A stretch of 36,934 nt of DNA from Pseudomonadota bacterium (GCA_021821885.1 JAKARO010000019.1:1-36934); one strand, 5' to 3'. Positions 20,652-28,681 are shown, numbered from the stretch's first letter. Translations and numbers: made by a program. Notes: generated by a model not told the origin, from the sequence alone.

Positions 20652-21173
20652 ATGACTTTCCAGCAAGCCGCCAGCCTTTCCCACGCACCTTGGGCAATAT
20701 GGCCGTGGCTGCGTTTGCCAGCCTCCCTCACCGCGGCCCTCAGACGTGCCTATGGTGGGGAAAAAAGATTTCCCCGGGCGGTACTCATCGCCTGCGGACG
20801 GAGCCGGCCATATGAAAACGAACGGAAACAGCTTGGCATCCGCCGTGGCGAGTGGGTTTTCTGGCGTGAGGTTTTTCTGCACGGACCCGATCCTTGCCGC
20901 CCAGCCATCCAGGGACGGACATTATTCCCGCTCCGGGCAATTTCCCGGGGATTGCGCCCGCTAACCAAACACGGCAACCGCCCGATTGGCAACACCCTCT
21001 TCCGGCATCGCCGTCTGCGGCGCTCTCCAATCCGGATCCGTACGTTACCAGCTGCAGGCTCCGGACGGGAATGGCAGCGGTCTTCCATCCTGGTGCAGGG
21101 CAGAACCCGCATTTTCATCCAGGAACGCTTTCTTGCAGATCTGCCCTCCTGGCGAGGCAGGGGGCATCCGTGA
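20652..21173 (+). CDS. ubiC: Chorismate--pyruvate lyase
   Basis: Releases pyruvate from chorismate to give 4-hydroxybenzoate, the first committed step of ubiquinone synthesis. The 173-residue protein has the substrate-binding arginine in WREVFL (Arg72), the RPIGNTLF motif and the C-terminal glutamate in IQERFLADLP (Glu158), which line up with the E. coli residues Arg76 and Glu155. The sequence is otherwise divergent. The ATG at 20652 has no clear ribosome-binding site. The stop overlaps the ubiA start by four bases (GTGA), so the two enzymes, which act in succession, are translationally coupled. Confidence 0.9.
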   Translation: MTFQQAASLSHAPWAIWPWLRLPASLTAALRRAYGGEKRFPRAVLIACGRSRPYENERKQLGIRRGEWVFWREVFLHGPDPCRPAIQGRTLFPLRAISRGLRPLTKHGNRPIGNTLFRHRRLRRSPIRIRTLPAAGSGREWQRSSILVQGRTRIFIQERFLADLPSWRGRGHP

Positions 21174-22039
21174 TCCCGGCACAGTCCTGGCGGGAGCACC
21201 TCGCCGCCTACGCATCCCTCATGCGGATCGACCGGCCCATTGGCACACTGCTCCTCCTCTGGCCTACCTACTGGGGTCTCTGGCTCGCTGCCGGAGGAAC
21301 GCCACCCCTGCAGATATTTGCCATTTTTACTTTGGGCACATGGATCATGCGTTCGGCAGGCTGCGTCATCAACGACTACTTCGACCGGGATTTTGACCGC
21401 CAGGTGGACCGGACACGCCAGCGCCCCCTGGCGGCCGGACGGGTACAGCCGAAAGAGGCACTCCTGCTTTTTGCCCTGCTCTGTCTACTGGCCGCCGGCC
21501 TCCTGCCCTTCCTCAACCAGTCTGTGCTCTATCTCGCCCCCCCCGCTGTTGTGATCAGCGCCGCCTATCCCCTTTTCAAGCGCTTCACCCATTTGCCCCA
21601 GGCATTCCTGGGGCTGGCCTTTTCCTTTGGCATTCCCATGGCGTTCGCAGCCGTACAGGGGAAAGTCCCATATCTGGCATGGGAACTCATGGCTGCCAAT
21701 GCCTGCTGGGTAATAGCCTACGATACCGCCTATGCCATGGCGGACCGTCCTGATGATCTCCAGGCGGGAATACGATCTACCGCCATTCTCTTTGGGCGCC
21801 TGGACTGGCTTGGCATTGCCCTGCTGGAACTGGCGATGCTTGGGATTCTTGCGTGGATAGGCACTGCAGAGGCACTGCGCTGGCCTTTCTGGTTTAGCCT
21901 CGCAGGCTGTTCCCTGCTTTTCTTCTACCAGCAGTCCCTGCTGGACGGGGACCGGGGGAAAGCCTTGCAGGCCTTTCTCCATAACAACTGGGTAGGCCTC
22001 TGGATTTTCTGGGGTATAGTTGCAGGACTTCCATCCTGA
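21170..22039 (+). CDS. ubiA: 4-hydroxybenzoate polyprenyltransferase
   Basis: An integral inner-membrane prenyltransferase that attaches the polyprenyl tail to 4-hydroxybenzoate. The 289-residue protein has about eight to nine helices and both aspartate-rich motifs: NDYFDRDFD (68-76) and YDTAYAMADRPDD (184-196). I use the GTG at 21170, which overlaps the ubiC stop, has AGGGGG about six bases upstream and gives the expected N-terminus. Longer ATG-initiated frames upstream lie entirely within ubiC and are shadows. Confidence 0.95.
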   Translation: MIPAQSWREHLAAYASLMRIDRPIGTLLLLWPTYWGLWLAAGGTPPLQIFAIFTLGTWIMRSAGCVINDYFDRDFDRQVDRTRQRPLAAGRVQPKEALLLFALLCLLAAGLLPFLNQSVLYLAPPAVVISAAYPLFKRFTHLPQAFLGLAFSFGIPMAFAAVQGKVPYLAWELMAANACWVIAYDTAYAMADRPDDLQAGIRSTAILFGRLDWLGIALLELAMLGILAWIGTAEALRWPFWFSLAGCSLLFFYQQSLLDGDRGKALQAFLHNNWVGLWIFWGIVAGLPS

Positions 22040-22237
22040 CCTTCATCCGGGCCCCTGATTTACTTATGCACAATCGTCCCTGGAGGACCCATCGCGACAG
22101 CCCGGCCCAACAAAACCGGGGTATATGAAAAAATCTATTATACATCAATATTTTACAAATGCCTGTTTTTTGGGCATTCCAGGAAAGCGTAACAATGACA
22201 GGGACTTCACCGGGTTCTGCGGCATTCATGCACAGAG

Positions 22238-22258
22238 TTATCCACAAATTTTGTGGGA
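22238..22258 (+). promoter_or_regulatory. DnaA-box sequence with overlapping palindrome upstream of priA
   Basis: TTATCCACA (22238-22246) is identical to the canonical DnaA 9-mer. It overlaps a 15-base palindrome formed by CCACAAA and TTTGTGG around a single T (22242-22256), ending nine bases before the priA ATG. The preceding 100 bases are strikingly AT-rich. I see only one box, so this is a candidate regulatory site for priA rather than an origin. Confidence 0.5.
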
Positions 22259-22264
22259 AACTGT

Positions 22265-24418
22265 ATGTCCAATGTAACGCTCTGTATTGAAGTCGCGGTT
22301 TTTTCTCCGCTGCGACAGACTTTTTCCTATCTGGCCCCTGATCCTGTTCCAAAGCCTGGTACCCGGGTGTCTGTTCCCTTCGGCAAGGGAAAACGTCTTG
22401 GAATTGTTCTGGCTACCGGTCCCTGTCCGGAAGGGATTACTGCGAAACCGGTTTATCAGGTGCTCGATGCGGAGCCTCTGCTCCCGGAGAACCTGCAGAA
22501 ACTTCTGGAATTTGGCCGAAACTATTACCATCACGCACCAGGCGAGGTGTGGAGCACTGCGCTCCCCTCCCTCCTGTGCCAGGGACATGCGATCCCCCCG
22601 CCACGCCAGACCGGGCACATCCTCAGTGCCATGGCACCCCGGACCGGTGAAGGACTTCGCGGCAGGCGCCAGCGCGACCTGCTTGAAAAATTCCGGAGAG
22701 AAGGGACCGTGCATGAGGACAGTCTGCTCCCTCCAGAACGCCAGACTATGCGGACCTTCATTAAGCGGTCCTGGGTCGAGCCAGCCGAGGTACCTCCTGT
22801 ACCCTGCAGGGCCAGGACCCCTGCCTACCATCTGGGAGCAGACCAGCAGGAAGCGGTTGGGCAGATCGAATCATCCCGGGGATTTGCCCCCTTTCTCCTG
22901 GAGGGAGTTACAGGCAGCGGTAAAACGGAAGTATATCTGCAGGTAGCCCGGAAGTTTCTCGAGGCTGGGCTGCAGGCACTTTTTCTGGTCCCGGAAATTG
23001 CCCTGATCCCCCAGATCCAGGAGCGCTGCGAACACCGATTTGGAACCGAACATGTGGCGGTATACCATTCGGGTCTCACGGACCGCGAACGCCTTTTAGC
23101 CTGGGCAAGAGCAGCACAGGGCCAGGTACGCCTGCTCATTGGTACCCGCTCCTCCATTTTTGTCCCCCTGGCCAGGCCTGCGCTGATTGTTGTAGATGAA
23201 GAACATGATCCTTCCTACAAACAGCAAAATGGCTGGCTCTATTCGGCAAGGGACCTTGCCATGCGCAGGGCACAGCTGGAAAAAATACCTGTCGTCCTTG
23301 GATCCGCCACGCCCTCCCTGGAAACCCTGCAGAATGTCCGCACGGGCCGCTTCCAGCATCTCCAGCTACGCACAAGGGCCAACAGCGCGGTGCTGCCCAA
23401 AATTGAAATTCTTCCTCTTCGCCGCAGGCGGCTGGAAGGGGGGCTGCACCCGACGCTGATCCAGACCTGCGCAGAAACCCTGGAAGCAGGCAATCAGGTC
23501 CTTTTTTTTCTGAACCGCCGTGGGTACGCTCCCGCCCTCCTCTGCCACGATTGCGGCACCGCCATTTCCTGTCCGCGCTGCAGTTCTTCCCTGACCTGGC
23601 ACCAGTCTGTCCGGCGTCTGCGCTGCCACCATTGCGGCCATGAAAATCCCCCGCCCCGTCACTGTCCAGACTGCGGCAGCCCAGGGCTTCTGCCAGCGGG
23701 TGCAGGTACAGAACAGCTGGAGGAGCATCTCTCCCTGCGATTTCCCGGCATTCCCCTCCTGCGCGTTGACCGCGATACGATCCATACCCAAAGACAGCTT
23801 CGGGACGTGCTTTCGGCAATCCACTCCCAGGTCCCCGCCATCCTTGTGGGAACCCAGATGCTTGGCAAAGGACACCATTTTCCGGCGGTGGCGATGGTTG
23901 GAATCGTAAATGTGGATCAGGGCCTGTATAGCGCCGATTTTCGTGCCGGAGAACGTCTGGCCCAGACTGTCCTGCAGGTGGCGGGGCGTGCAGGACGCGA
24001 CTCCCGGCCAGGACGCGTCATTCTCCAGACCCACGTGCCGGGACACCCCCTCCTCGGGCATCTGCTTCAGGGAACATACGGCGATGCGGCCAGGCACCTG
24101 CTTGAGGAACGGGAAGCAGCCTGCCTCCCCCCCCACACGGCGCTCGCCCTGCTCCGGGCCGAAGCCCACCAGGCCGGAAAAGTGCATGCTTTCCTGGAAC
24201 AGGCCAGGGGCTGTGCGCCGCAGGGGACAGCGATCCAGGGCCCTCTTCCGAGCCTGATGGAACGGCGTGCAGGCTTTCACCGCGCCCAGCTCTGGATAGA
24301 AGCCCCCAGCCGCGCCATGCTCCAGACACAGCTGGACATCTGGATCCCCCGGTTGCAGGCCATCCCCATGGCACGGCAGGTCCGGTGGATACTGGACGTG
24401 GATCCCCATTCTTTTTAG
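22265..24418 (+). CDS. priA: Primosomal protein N' (replication restart helicase)
   Basis: A 3'-5' DNA helicase that recognises stalled forks and reloads the replisome. The 717-residue protein has an N-terminal DNA-binding region, Walker A EGVTGSGKTEVYL (Lys220), the DEEHD box (311-315), and the PriA zinc-binding insert with paired cysteines (CHDCG, CPRCSS, CHHCG, CPDCG). A helicase C domain with GTQMLGKGHHF and QVAGRAGRD follows. I choose the ATG at 22265, with GGGAA about eight bases before it; a GTG at 22253 is the alternative. An AT-rich leader with a DnaA-box sequence lies just upstream. Confidence 0.96.
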   Translation: MSNVTLCIEVAVFSPLRQTFSYLAPDPVPKPGTRVSVPFGKGKRLGIVLATGPCPEGITAKPVYQVLDAEPLLPENLQKLLEFGRNYYHHAPGEVWSTALPSLLCQGHAIPPPRQTGHILSAMAPRTGEGLRGRRQRDLLEKFRREGTVHEDSLLPPERQTMRTFIKRSWVEPAEVPPVPCRARTPAYHLGADQQEAVGQIESSRGFAPFLLEGVTGSGKTEVYLQVARKFLEAGLQALFLVPEIALIPQIQERCEHRFGTEHVAVYHSGLTDRERLLAWARAAQGQVRLLIGTRSSIFVPLARPALIVVDEEHDPSYKQQNGWLYSARDLAMRRAQLEKIPVVLGSATPSLETLQNVRTGRFQHLQLRTRANSAVLPKIEILPLRRRRLEGGLHPTLIQTCAETLEAGNQVLFFLNRRGYAPALLCHDCGTAISCPRCSSSLTWHQSVRRLRCHHCGHENPPPRHCPDCGSPGLLPAGAGTEQLEEHLSLRFPGIPLLRVDRDTIHTQRQLRDVLSAIHSQVPAILVGTQMLGKGHHFPAVAMVGIVNVDQGLYSADFRAGERLAQTVLQVAGRAGRDSRPGRVILQTHVPGHPLLGHLLQGTYGDAARHLLEEREAACLPPHTALALLRAEAHQAGKVHAFLEQARGCAPQGTAIQGPLPSLMERRAGFHRAQLWIEAPSRAMLQTQLDIWIPRLQAIPMARQVRWILDVDPHSF

Positions 24419-24475
24419 TCCCCCGTTCCCTTTTCCGGAGAGAATCTGGCGATTCCTTTCTCCCTGTTTCCTGCT

Positions 24476-24481
24476 TATACT
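24476..24481 (+). promoter_or_regulatory. Candidate -10 element for the sigma-54 activator gene
   Basis: TATACT follows TGCT about 57 bases before the ATG of the regulator gene. The -35 region is weak (TTCCTT at 17 bases). This short gap after priA holds no other feature I can support. Confidence 0.3.
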
Positions 24482-24537
24482 TCACAAAAAATTCCCGGCA
24501 AGAATGGCTCGTTCTGACATCCCCCAGGAGCAGGAAC

Positions 24538-25959
24538 ATGTCCGCAGAAGAAGTTCCGCCAGTGCAGACGAGACCCATACAGCGCAGCATCCTCTACGCG
24601 GGATCGCGCGCAGCCATTGGCGGCGTTCTGGACAGCCTTGAAGCCGCTGGATGGAATCTGATTTTTTTCTCCCGTGTGGAGGAGATTCTGCCCTCGCTGG
24701 ATAAAGTACAGCCAGCAGCAGGCATCCTTGCGTTCGACGAAAAAGATCTCCTCCATCGCAGTCAGGAGATCCTTCACATGATCGCCCAGACCCAGCACTT
24801 GCGATGGATTGCGCTCACTCCCAAGGAGTCCCTTGCCCACCTCGGGGTAAGACAGCTGATCGGTAACGGATTCTACGACTATCATACCACTCCGGCGGAT
24901 GCAGGGCGGCTTCTGGTTATCCTCGGCCATGCAGCAGGCATGGCCGAAATCGCCCAGGAAGCTGCATATATTGCAGACGGGGAAGTGACCCAGCATTCTG
25001 AGGAGGAAATGGTAGGTTCCAGTGTACAGATGCAGAGAATCTACCAGGATATCCGCAAAGTAGCCGGAACCGATGCGCCAGTTCTGGTCACGGGAGAAAG
25101 TGGTACCGGCAAAGAACTGGCCGCCCACGCCATACACGAACGGTCTTCCCGGCGGAACGGCCCCTTCGTGGCAGTAAACTGTGGGGCACTGCCCGCAAGC
25201 CTGATCCAGTCGGAACTTTTTGGCCACGAAAAAGGCTCCTTCACTGGCGCCCATGAACGCAAAATCGGACGCATCGAAAGCGCCCATGGAGGAACCCTGT
25301 TCCTGGATGAAATCGGGGATCTCCCCCTCGAACTCCAGGTCAATCTTTTGCGTTTCCTGCAGGACCAGTCTATCCATCGCATCGGCGGACGGGAGGAAAT
25401 CCGTGTGGATGTGCGCATACTGGCAGCCACCCACGTCAACCTGGAGGATGCCGTCCGGGCAGGCAGTTTCCGGCAGGATCTCTACTACCGGCTGAACGTC
25501 CTGCAGGTAAAAATGCCCCCCCTGCGGGAACGGGACGGTGACATTCCTCTCCTTGCCCAGTATGTGTTCCGCCGGTTTGCAGATGAACGTGGCCAGCGCG
25601 TAAGGGGTTTCAGTGAAGAAGCCATGCAGATCATGTCTGCCTATGCCTGGCCGGGCAACATCCGGGAGATGATCAACCGCGTCCGCCGGGCAATGGTCAT
25701 GTGCGAGAAAATCCTCATTACGGCTGGTGATCTTGGGCTGGAACGGAGAAAAAATTCCAGGGCATCTGTCAGTCTCGGTGAGGCCCGGGACCAGGCCGAA
25801 TGCGATGCCATCAAATCGGCGCTGGCACAAAACATGGGCTGTGTTACCCGGGCAGCCGAACAGCTCCGGATTTCCAGGGTTTCCCTGTACCGGCTCATGG
25901 AAAAGCACCATATCGGCACCACTGCCCAGAAGATGGATTCCGGTGGCCGGAAAACCTGA
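24538..25959 (+). CDS. VpsR/FleQ-like sigma-54-dependent transcriptional activator
   Basis: A 473-residue enhancer-binding protein. The N-terminal domain (about 15-145) resembles the receiver-like domain of VpsR/FleQ: it has Asp67 at the end of the third strand (AGILAFD), but lacks the usual acidic pair after strand 1 (SILYAG), so canonical phosphorylation is doubtful. The AAA+ domain has Walker A GESGTGKE (186-193), the sigma-54 contact loop GSFTGA (233-238, a common variant of GAFTGA), Walker B TLFLDEIGD (253-261) and arginine-finger region FRQDLYYRL. A Fis-type helix-turn-helix lies at about 436-455. CAGGAG precedes the ATG. It is immediately upstream of a perfect sigma-54 promoter, so it probably activates the amyloid-like operon. 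VpsR and FleQ respond to cyclic-di-GMP; this is inferred here. Confidence 0.88.
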   Translation: MSAEEVPPVQTRPIQRSILYAGSRAAIGGVLDSLEAAGWNLIFFSRVEEILPSLDKVQPAAGILAFDEKDLLHRSQEILHMIAQTQHLRWIALTPKESLAHLGVRQLIGNGFYDYHTTPADAGRLLVILGHAAGMAEIAQEAAYIADGEVTQHSEEEMVGSSVQMQRIYQDIRKVAGTDAPVLVTGESGTGKELAAHAIHERSSRRNGPFVAVNCGALPASLIQSELFGHEKGSFTGAHERKIGRIESAHGGTLFLDEIGDLPLELQVNLLRFLQDQSIHRIGGREEIRVDVRILAATHVNLEDAVRAGSFRQDLYYRLNVLQVKMPPLRERDGDIPLLAQYVFRRFADERGQRVRGFSEEAMQIMSAYAWPGNIREMINRVRRAMVMCEKILITAGDLGLERRKNSRASVSLGEARDQAECDAIKSALAQNMGCVTRAAEQLRISRVSLYRLMEKHHIGTTAQKMDSGGRKT

Positions 25960-26078
25960 GCCCCAGATATCGCCCCCCTGCTGTTCAAATTTTCTATCCA
26001 TTACCACCCTCTCCAGGCCGTTCGACGTTCCCTCCGTGTAACAGATTCCTTGCAGTGACCCCCGTTTCCCTCCTCACC

Positions 26079-26095
26079 AGCCATTTACCATGGCT
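26079..26095. promoter_or_regulatory. Inverted repeat, candidate enhancer site for the activator
   Basis: AGCCAT and ATGGCT form six-base arms around a five-base spacer, about 150 bases upstream of the -24 element. That is the usual range for binding sites of sigma-54 activators. Only the symmetry and position support it. The 311 bases from 25960 to 26270 otherwise hold the promoter and an AT-rich stretch, with no gene. Confidence 0.35.
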
Positions 26096-26202
26096 AACCG
26101 GAGATTCCGGGCATGTGCCAATCTTTTTTCTGCAGTTCATGTAACAGCACCTTGACACTGCCCATTATCCGGTTTCCCGAAAAAACACAAGTAAATATTT
26201 AT

Positions 26203-26215
26203 TTTCAATAAGTTG
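26203..26215 (+). promoter_or_regulatory. Candidate IHF site
   Basis: TTTCAATAAGTTG matches the IHF consensus WATCAANNNNTTR with one mismatch. It sits in an AT-rich stretch between the possible enhancer and the -24 element, where IHF typically bends DNA for sigma-54 promoters. Confidence 0.35.
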
Positions 26216-26221
26216 GATATG

Positions 26222-26237
26222 TGGCACACCTATTGCT
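26222..26237 (+). promoter_or_regulatory. Sigma-54 (-24/-12) promoter of the amyloid-like operon
   Basis: TGGCAC, five bases, then TTGCT: an exact match to the sigma-54 consensus TGGCAC-N5-TTGCW, with the GG and GC spaced correctly. Transcription should start near 26248, giving a leader of about 23 bases to the first gene. The ribosome-binding site is AGGGG, six bases before the ATG at 26271. A sigma-54 activator gene lies directly upstream. Confidence 0.9.
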
Positions 26238-26270
26238 AAACAGGAGGCACCAGGGTTTGCAGGGGCCACC

Positions 26271-26585
26271 ATGAAAACTAGGGAACCATCCAGAATCCAG
26301 ATCCTCTTCCGGTTCGTCCTGCCATTGGTCTGTCTTCTGGCAACCTGCCCGGACAGCCGTGCAGAAGGGATTGCTTCAAGTGGAATTTCTGGTGTTCTTC
26401 TTGGTAACACCTCCCTGGCAAAAATCAGCGGAAAAGGAGAACCACAGAATCTCCCGATGGCAGTTCGGGGCAGCCAGCCCGGAGTGGTGCTGTGGGATGA
26501 GATTCAGAAAGGTGGAGGCAGCCTGAAGATTCAGTCCGGTGCGGCACAAAATACCCAGCATACCTTCATATCGGCAGCGCAGTAG
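26271..26585 (+). CDS. Small exported protein, first gene of the amyloid-like operon (FapA position)
   Basis: A 104-residue protein with a Sec-type signal peptide: basic MKTREPSRIQ, a hydrophobic core FVLPLVCLLAT, and likely cleavage after SRA (residue 31). The mature part is about 73 residues, polar, rich in glycine, serine and glutamine, and has no cysteine. I recognise no domain. Position suggests it could correspond to FapA, the first product of the Pseudomonas fap operon and a periplasmic helper of amyloid assembly. It is shorter than FapA as I recall it, and I see no clear sequence match. The next gene starts 29 bases downstream. Confidence 0.7.
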   Translation: MKTREPSRIQILFRFVLPLVCLLATCPDSRAEGIASSGISGVLLGNTSLAKISGKGEPQNLPMAVRGSQPGVVLWDEIQKGGGSLKIQSGAAQNTQHTFISAAQ

Positions 26586-26614
26586 CCGGGCTGGAAAAAG
26601 GAAAGGGGCAAAAT

Positions 26615-27235
26615 ATGAGCACAAAAAACGTCATCCTGGCCTGCGTGTTCTCCCTGGCACCATTGCTGGCCTGCAATACAGCCACTGCAGACGAGCCGGT
26701 TCCCATCCAGCAGCAGACCGCAATTTCCGGGAATGCCCTGAGCGGGATCCATGGTGCCACCATGCTCAATATGGCGGCAGGGATTGGAAACCAGCAGGCC
26801 AATAGCGCCAGCATTTCCCTTGCCACCCCAGGAAAATCACGGTCCATGACTGCCAAAACCCCAAAAAACATCCGGTTATCTGTTGGCAATGCAGATCAGG
26901 AGTCCAGCATCCTGGGAAACGCCTTTTCTGGCGCAACCGGGATTATCGACGTCAACCAGGCCGCCGGAAACGGGAACCTGGAAAGCAACCAGACCAGCAT
27001 CTTCGCTGGAGCAGCCACACCGGTGACCAGCCAGATTCTGGCCAGAAACACAGGCAGCATGCCTGAAATGGCCGATCGCTCACCCCACTCCCCCAGTGGC
27101 ACCCATGAAGCAAGAATTTCTGCCACTGCCTTTAGGGGGGCAGACGGGGTCGCACAGGTCAATCAAATTTCCGGTTCAGGCAACATGTCCGCCAACCGGT
27201 TTTCTCTCGGCATAGCTCCGGGAGTTTTGCAGTAA
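26615..27235 (+). CDS. Three-repeat exported protein, FapB-like
   Basis: A 206-residue exported protein with three imperfect repeats of about 33 residues (about 36-68, 98-130 and 167-199). The consensus is roughly [IS]-x-GNAfSGa-G---VNqaaG-GN---N--SI; for example, LNMAAGIGNQQANS in the first and VNQAAGNGNLESNQ in the second. These are shorter, degenerate forms of the units in the next gene, as FapB is to FapC. The signal sequence can be read two ways: a lipoprotein signal ending LLAC (Cys20), or ordinary cleavage after TATA (residue 25). If a lipoprotein, it could anchor or nucleate fibres at the outer membrane; that is inference. AAAGGGG precedes the ATG. Confidence 0.75.
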   Translation: MSTKNVILACVFSLAPLLACNTATADEPVPIQQQTAISGNALSGIHGATMLNMAAGIGNQQANSASISLATPGKSRSMTAKTPKNIRLSVGNADQESSILGNAFSGATGIIDVNQAAGNGNLESNQTSIFAGAATPVTSQILARNTGSMPEMADRSPHSPSGTHEARISATAFRGADGVAQVNQISGSGNMSANRFSLGIAPGVLQ

Positions 27236-27279
27236 GCAGTACCAGAACGTTCAGCCCATTTTCAATTGAGGAGAGTGCC

Positions 27280-28641
27280 ATGAAAACAGCTCGCAAAATC
27301 AGCCCCATCGCCATCGCAGTCCTCACGCTCTGCGCCGCCCCCCTGGCCTTTGCATACGGAGACGGCGGTAGCGTCAGCGCCGGTGTCTCCGGTTCACAGC
27401 TCAGCACCATGAATTCCCAGTTTTCCGCCTTTGGCAGCACCAATGGCGCGGCACTGGACGGAAATGCTGGCCGTAACCTCAGCGGGAACGCGGGATTCAA
27501 CATAGCCTCTGGTTCCCAGAACCAGCAGGACAATTCGGCCGCTCTGGCCTCCAGCAAAAACAGGGGCCAGGAATCTGCCAATGCCAGCGTTGGAGCCGGA
27601 CAGGTTGCATACTGGAACCTGGCCTACCAGATTCTGGATGGCAGCAACTCTGCGGACTTCTCAGGCAACGCACTGAGAGGCGCATCTGGCAATATCGGGG
27701 TGAACATTGCTGCGGGTTTCCTTAACCAGCAGCGCAACAGCATGGCGCTATCCCGTGCAAAACATGCCGAAACCAGCTATGCCTCTGCGGGTAACGGCCA
27801 GACCATGGCGGGCACGTTTGGCCTATCCCTGATGAACACGGCTTCAGGGTCCTCCAACGATACCACCCTTTCCGGCAACGCGATGCGGGATACCTCTGGC
27901 AATATTGGCGTAAATGAGGCTTCCGGTATCGGCAACCAGCAGGGCAATACACTGGCCGTAGCCATTGTGAATCATGGTAATAAATGGAGCTCTGCGGGCG
28001 CCTACGCCGAAACTGGCACTGGCCAGTCGATGTATGGAAACGGCAGTGGCCAGGCGGGAACTCTGGCCGAATCCGAAAAAACAGAAAAATTTACGCTTAC
28101 CAGGGAAAGCAATAATGTCCGGCTTGGTGGCGGCAATGTTCTGCGCAATGCTTCGGGAAATATCGGTGTCAACCTGGCTTCCGGTCTCAACAACCAGCAG
28201 GCGAATTCTCTTGCCGTCAGCGTGAACCAGAACCGGCACTCCCATTATTACGGTATGGCTGCCGCATCTGCCGGAGCCGCCCAGACCATGATTTACAACG
28301 GTACGGTTGATCTTGGCGTGCAGGACACCGCAGCCCTGTCTGGCAACACGGCACGCGGGGCAGCCGGGAATATTGGACTGAACGTTGCTTCTGGGGCCCA
28401 GAACCAGCAGCAGAATGGCCTCGCAATAGCTTCTCTGGCCTCCAGAGGCGCGATGGGTAGCGCCTGCGCTCCCATTGAGCAGTCGGCTTTCGAGAACGTC
28501 AGCATGACCATGGGTTCGTCCTATAGCGCCAGCGTCTCATCCAATACCCTGCGCAACGCGACCGGCAACATCGGGCTGAACGTTGCTGCTGGTAACAACA
28601 ACCAGCAGGCGAACACTTTGGCTATCAGCAGCGTCCGCTAA
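27280..28641 (+). CDS. fapC: Six-repeat secreted protein, FapC-like amyloid subunit
   Basis: A 453-residue protein with a Sec signal peptide cleaved after AFA (residue 25). The mature chain is rich in Gly, Ala, Ser, Asn and Gln and low in charge. It contains six units ending in NQQ at residues 81, 149, 219, 305, 375 and 441, so the period is about 66-86 residues. Each has a core such as GNIGVNxASGxxNQQxN, preceded by SGNxxRxxSG. The linkers carry a second, weaker motif (ASAGNGQTM, AETGTGQSM, SAGAAQTM). The GVNxAAG-NQQ signature resembles FapC repeats as I recall them. The only mature cysteine is Cys396, so no CxxC is present. AGGAG precedes the ATG; this is the probable major fibre protein. 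Confidence 0.8.
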   Translation: MKTARKISPIAIAVLTLCAAPLAFAYGDGGSVSAGVSGSQLSTMNSQFSAFGSTNGAALDGNAGRNLSGNAGFNIASGSQNQQDNSAALASSKNRGQESANASVGAGQVAYWNLAYQILDGSNSADFSGNALRGASGNIGVNIAAGFLNQQRNSMALSRAKHAETSYASAGNGQTMAGTFGLSLMNTASGSSNDTTLSGNAMRDTSGNIGVNEASGIGNQQGNTLAVAIVNHGNKWSSAGAYAETGTGQSMYGNGSGQAGTLAESEKTEKFTLTRESNNVRLGGGNVLRNASGNIGVNLASGLNNQQANSLAVSVNQNRHSHYYGMAAASAGAAQTMIYNGTVDLGVQDTAALSGNTARGAAGNIGLNVASGAQNQQQNGLAIASLASRGAMGSACAPIEQSAFENVSMTMGSSYSASVSSNTLRNATGNIGLNVAAGNNNQQANTLAISSVR

Positions 28642-28661
28642 TACAGAACGCTGTTTGCTCC

Positions 28662-28681
28662 GCCATCCCCCAGGGGATGGC
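28662..28681 (+). other. Intercistronic hairpin between the subunit and peptidase genes
   Basis: GCCATCCCC and GGGGATGGC pair perfectly around CA, 20 bases after the subunit stop. No T tract follows, so it is not a standard terminator. A second smaller GGGG/CCCC stem follows at 28689-28703, next to the ribosome-binding site of the peptidase gene. It may protect the upstream mRNA and lower expression of downstream genes. Confidence 0.55.

Noticed and set aside
22238-22246. DnaA-box sequence as part of a replication origin
   Set aside because: Only a single box was found, with no clustered boxes and no dnaA, dnaN or gidA genes nearby.
27280-28641. Repeat gene as a CRISPR array or tandem DNA repeat
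   Set aside because: The repeats are imperfect at DNA level, about 200 bases apart and lie in one continuous reading frame with a signal peptide.
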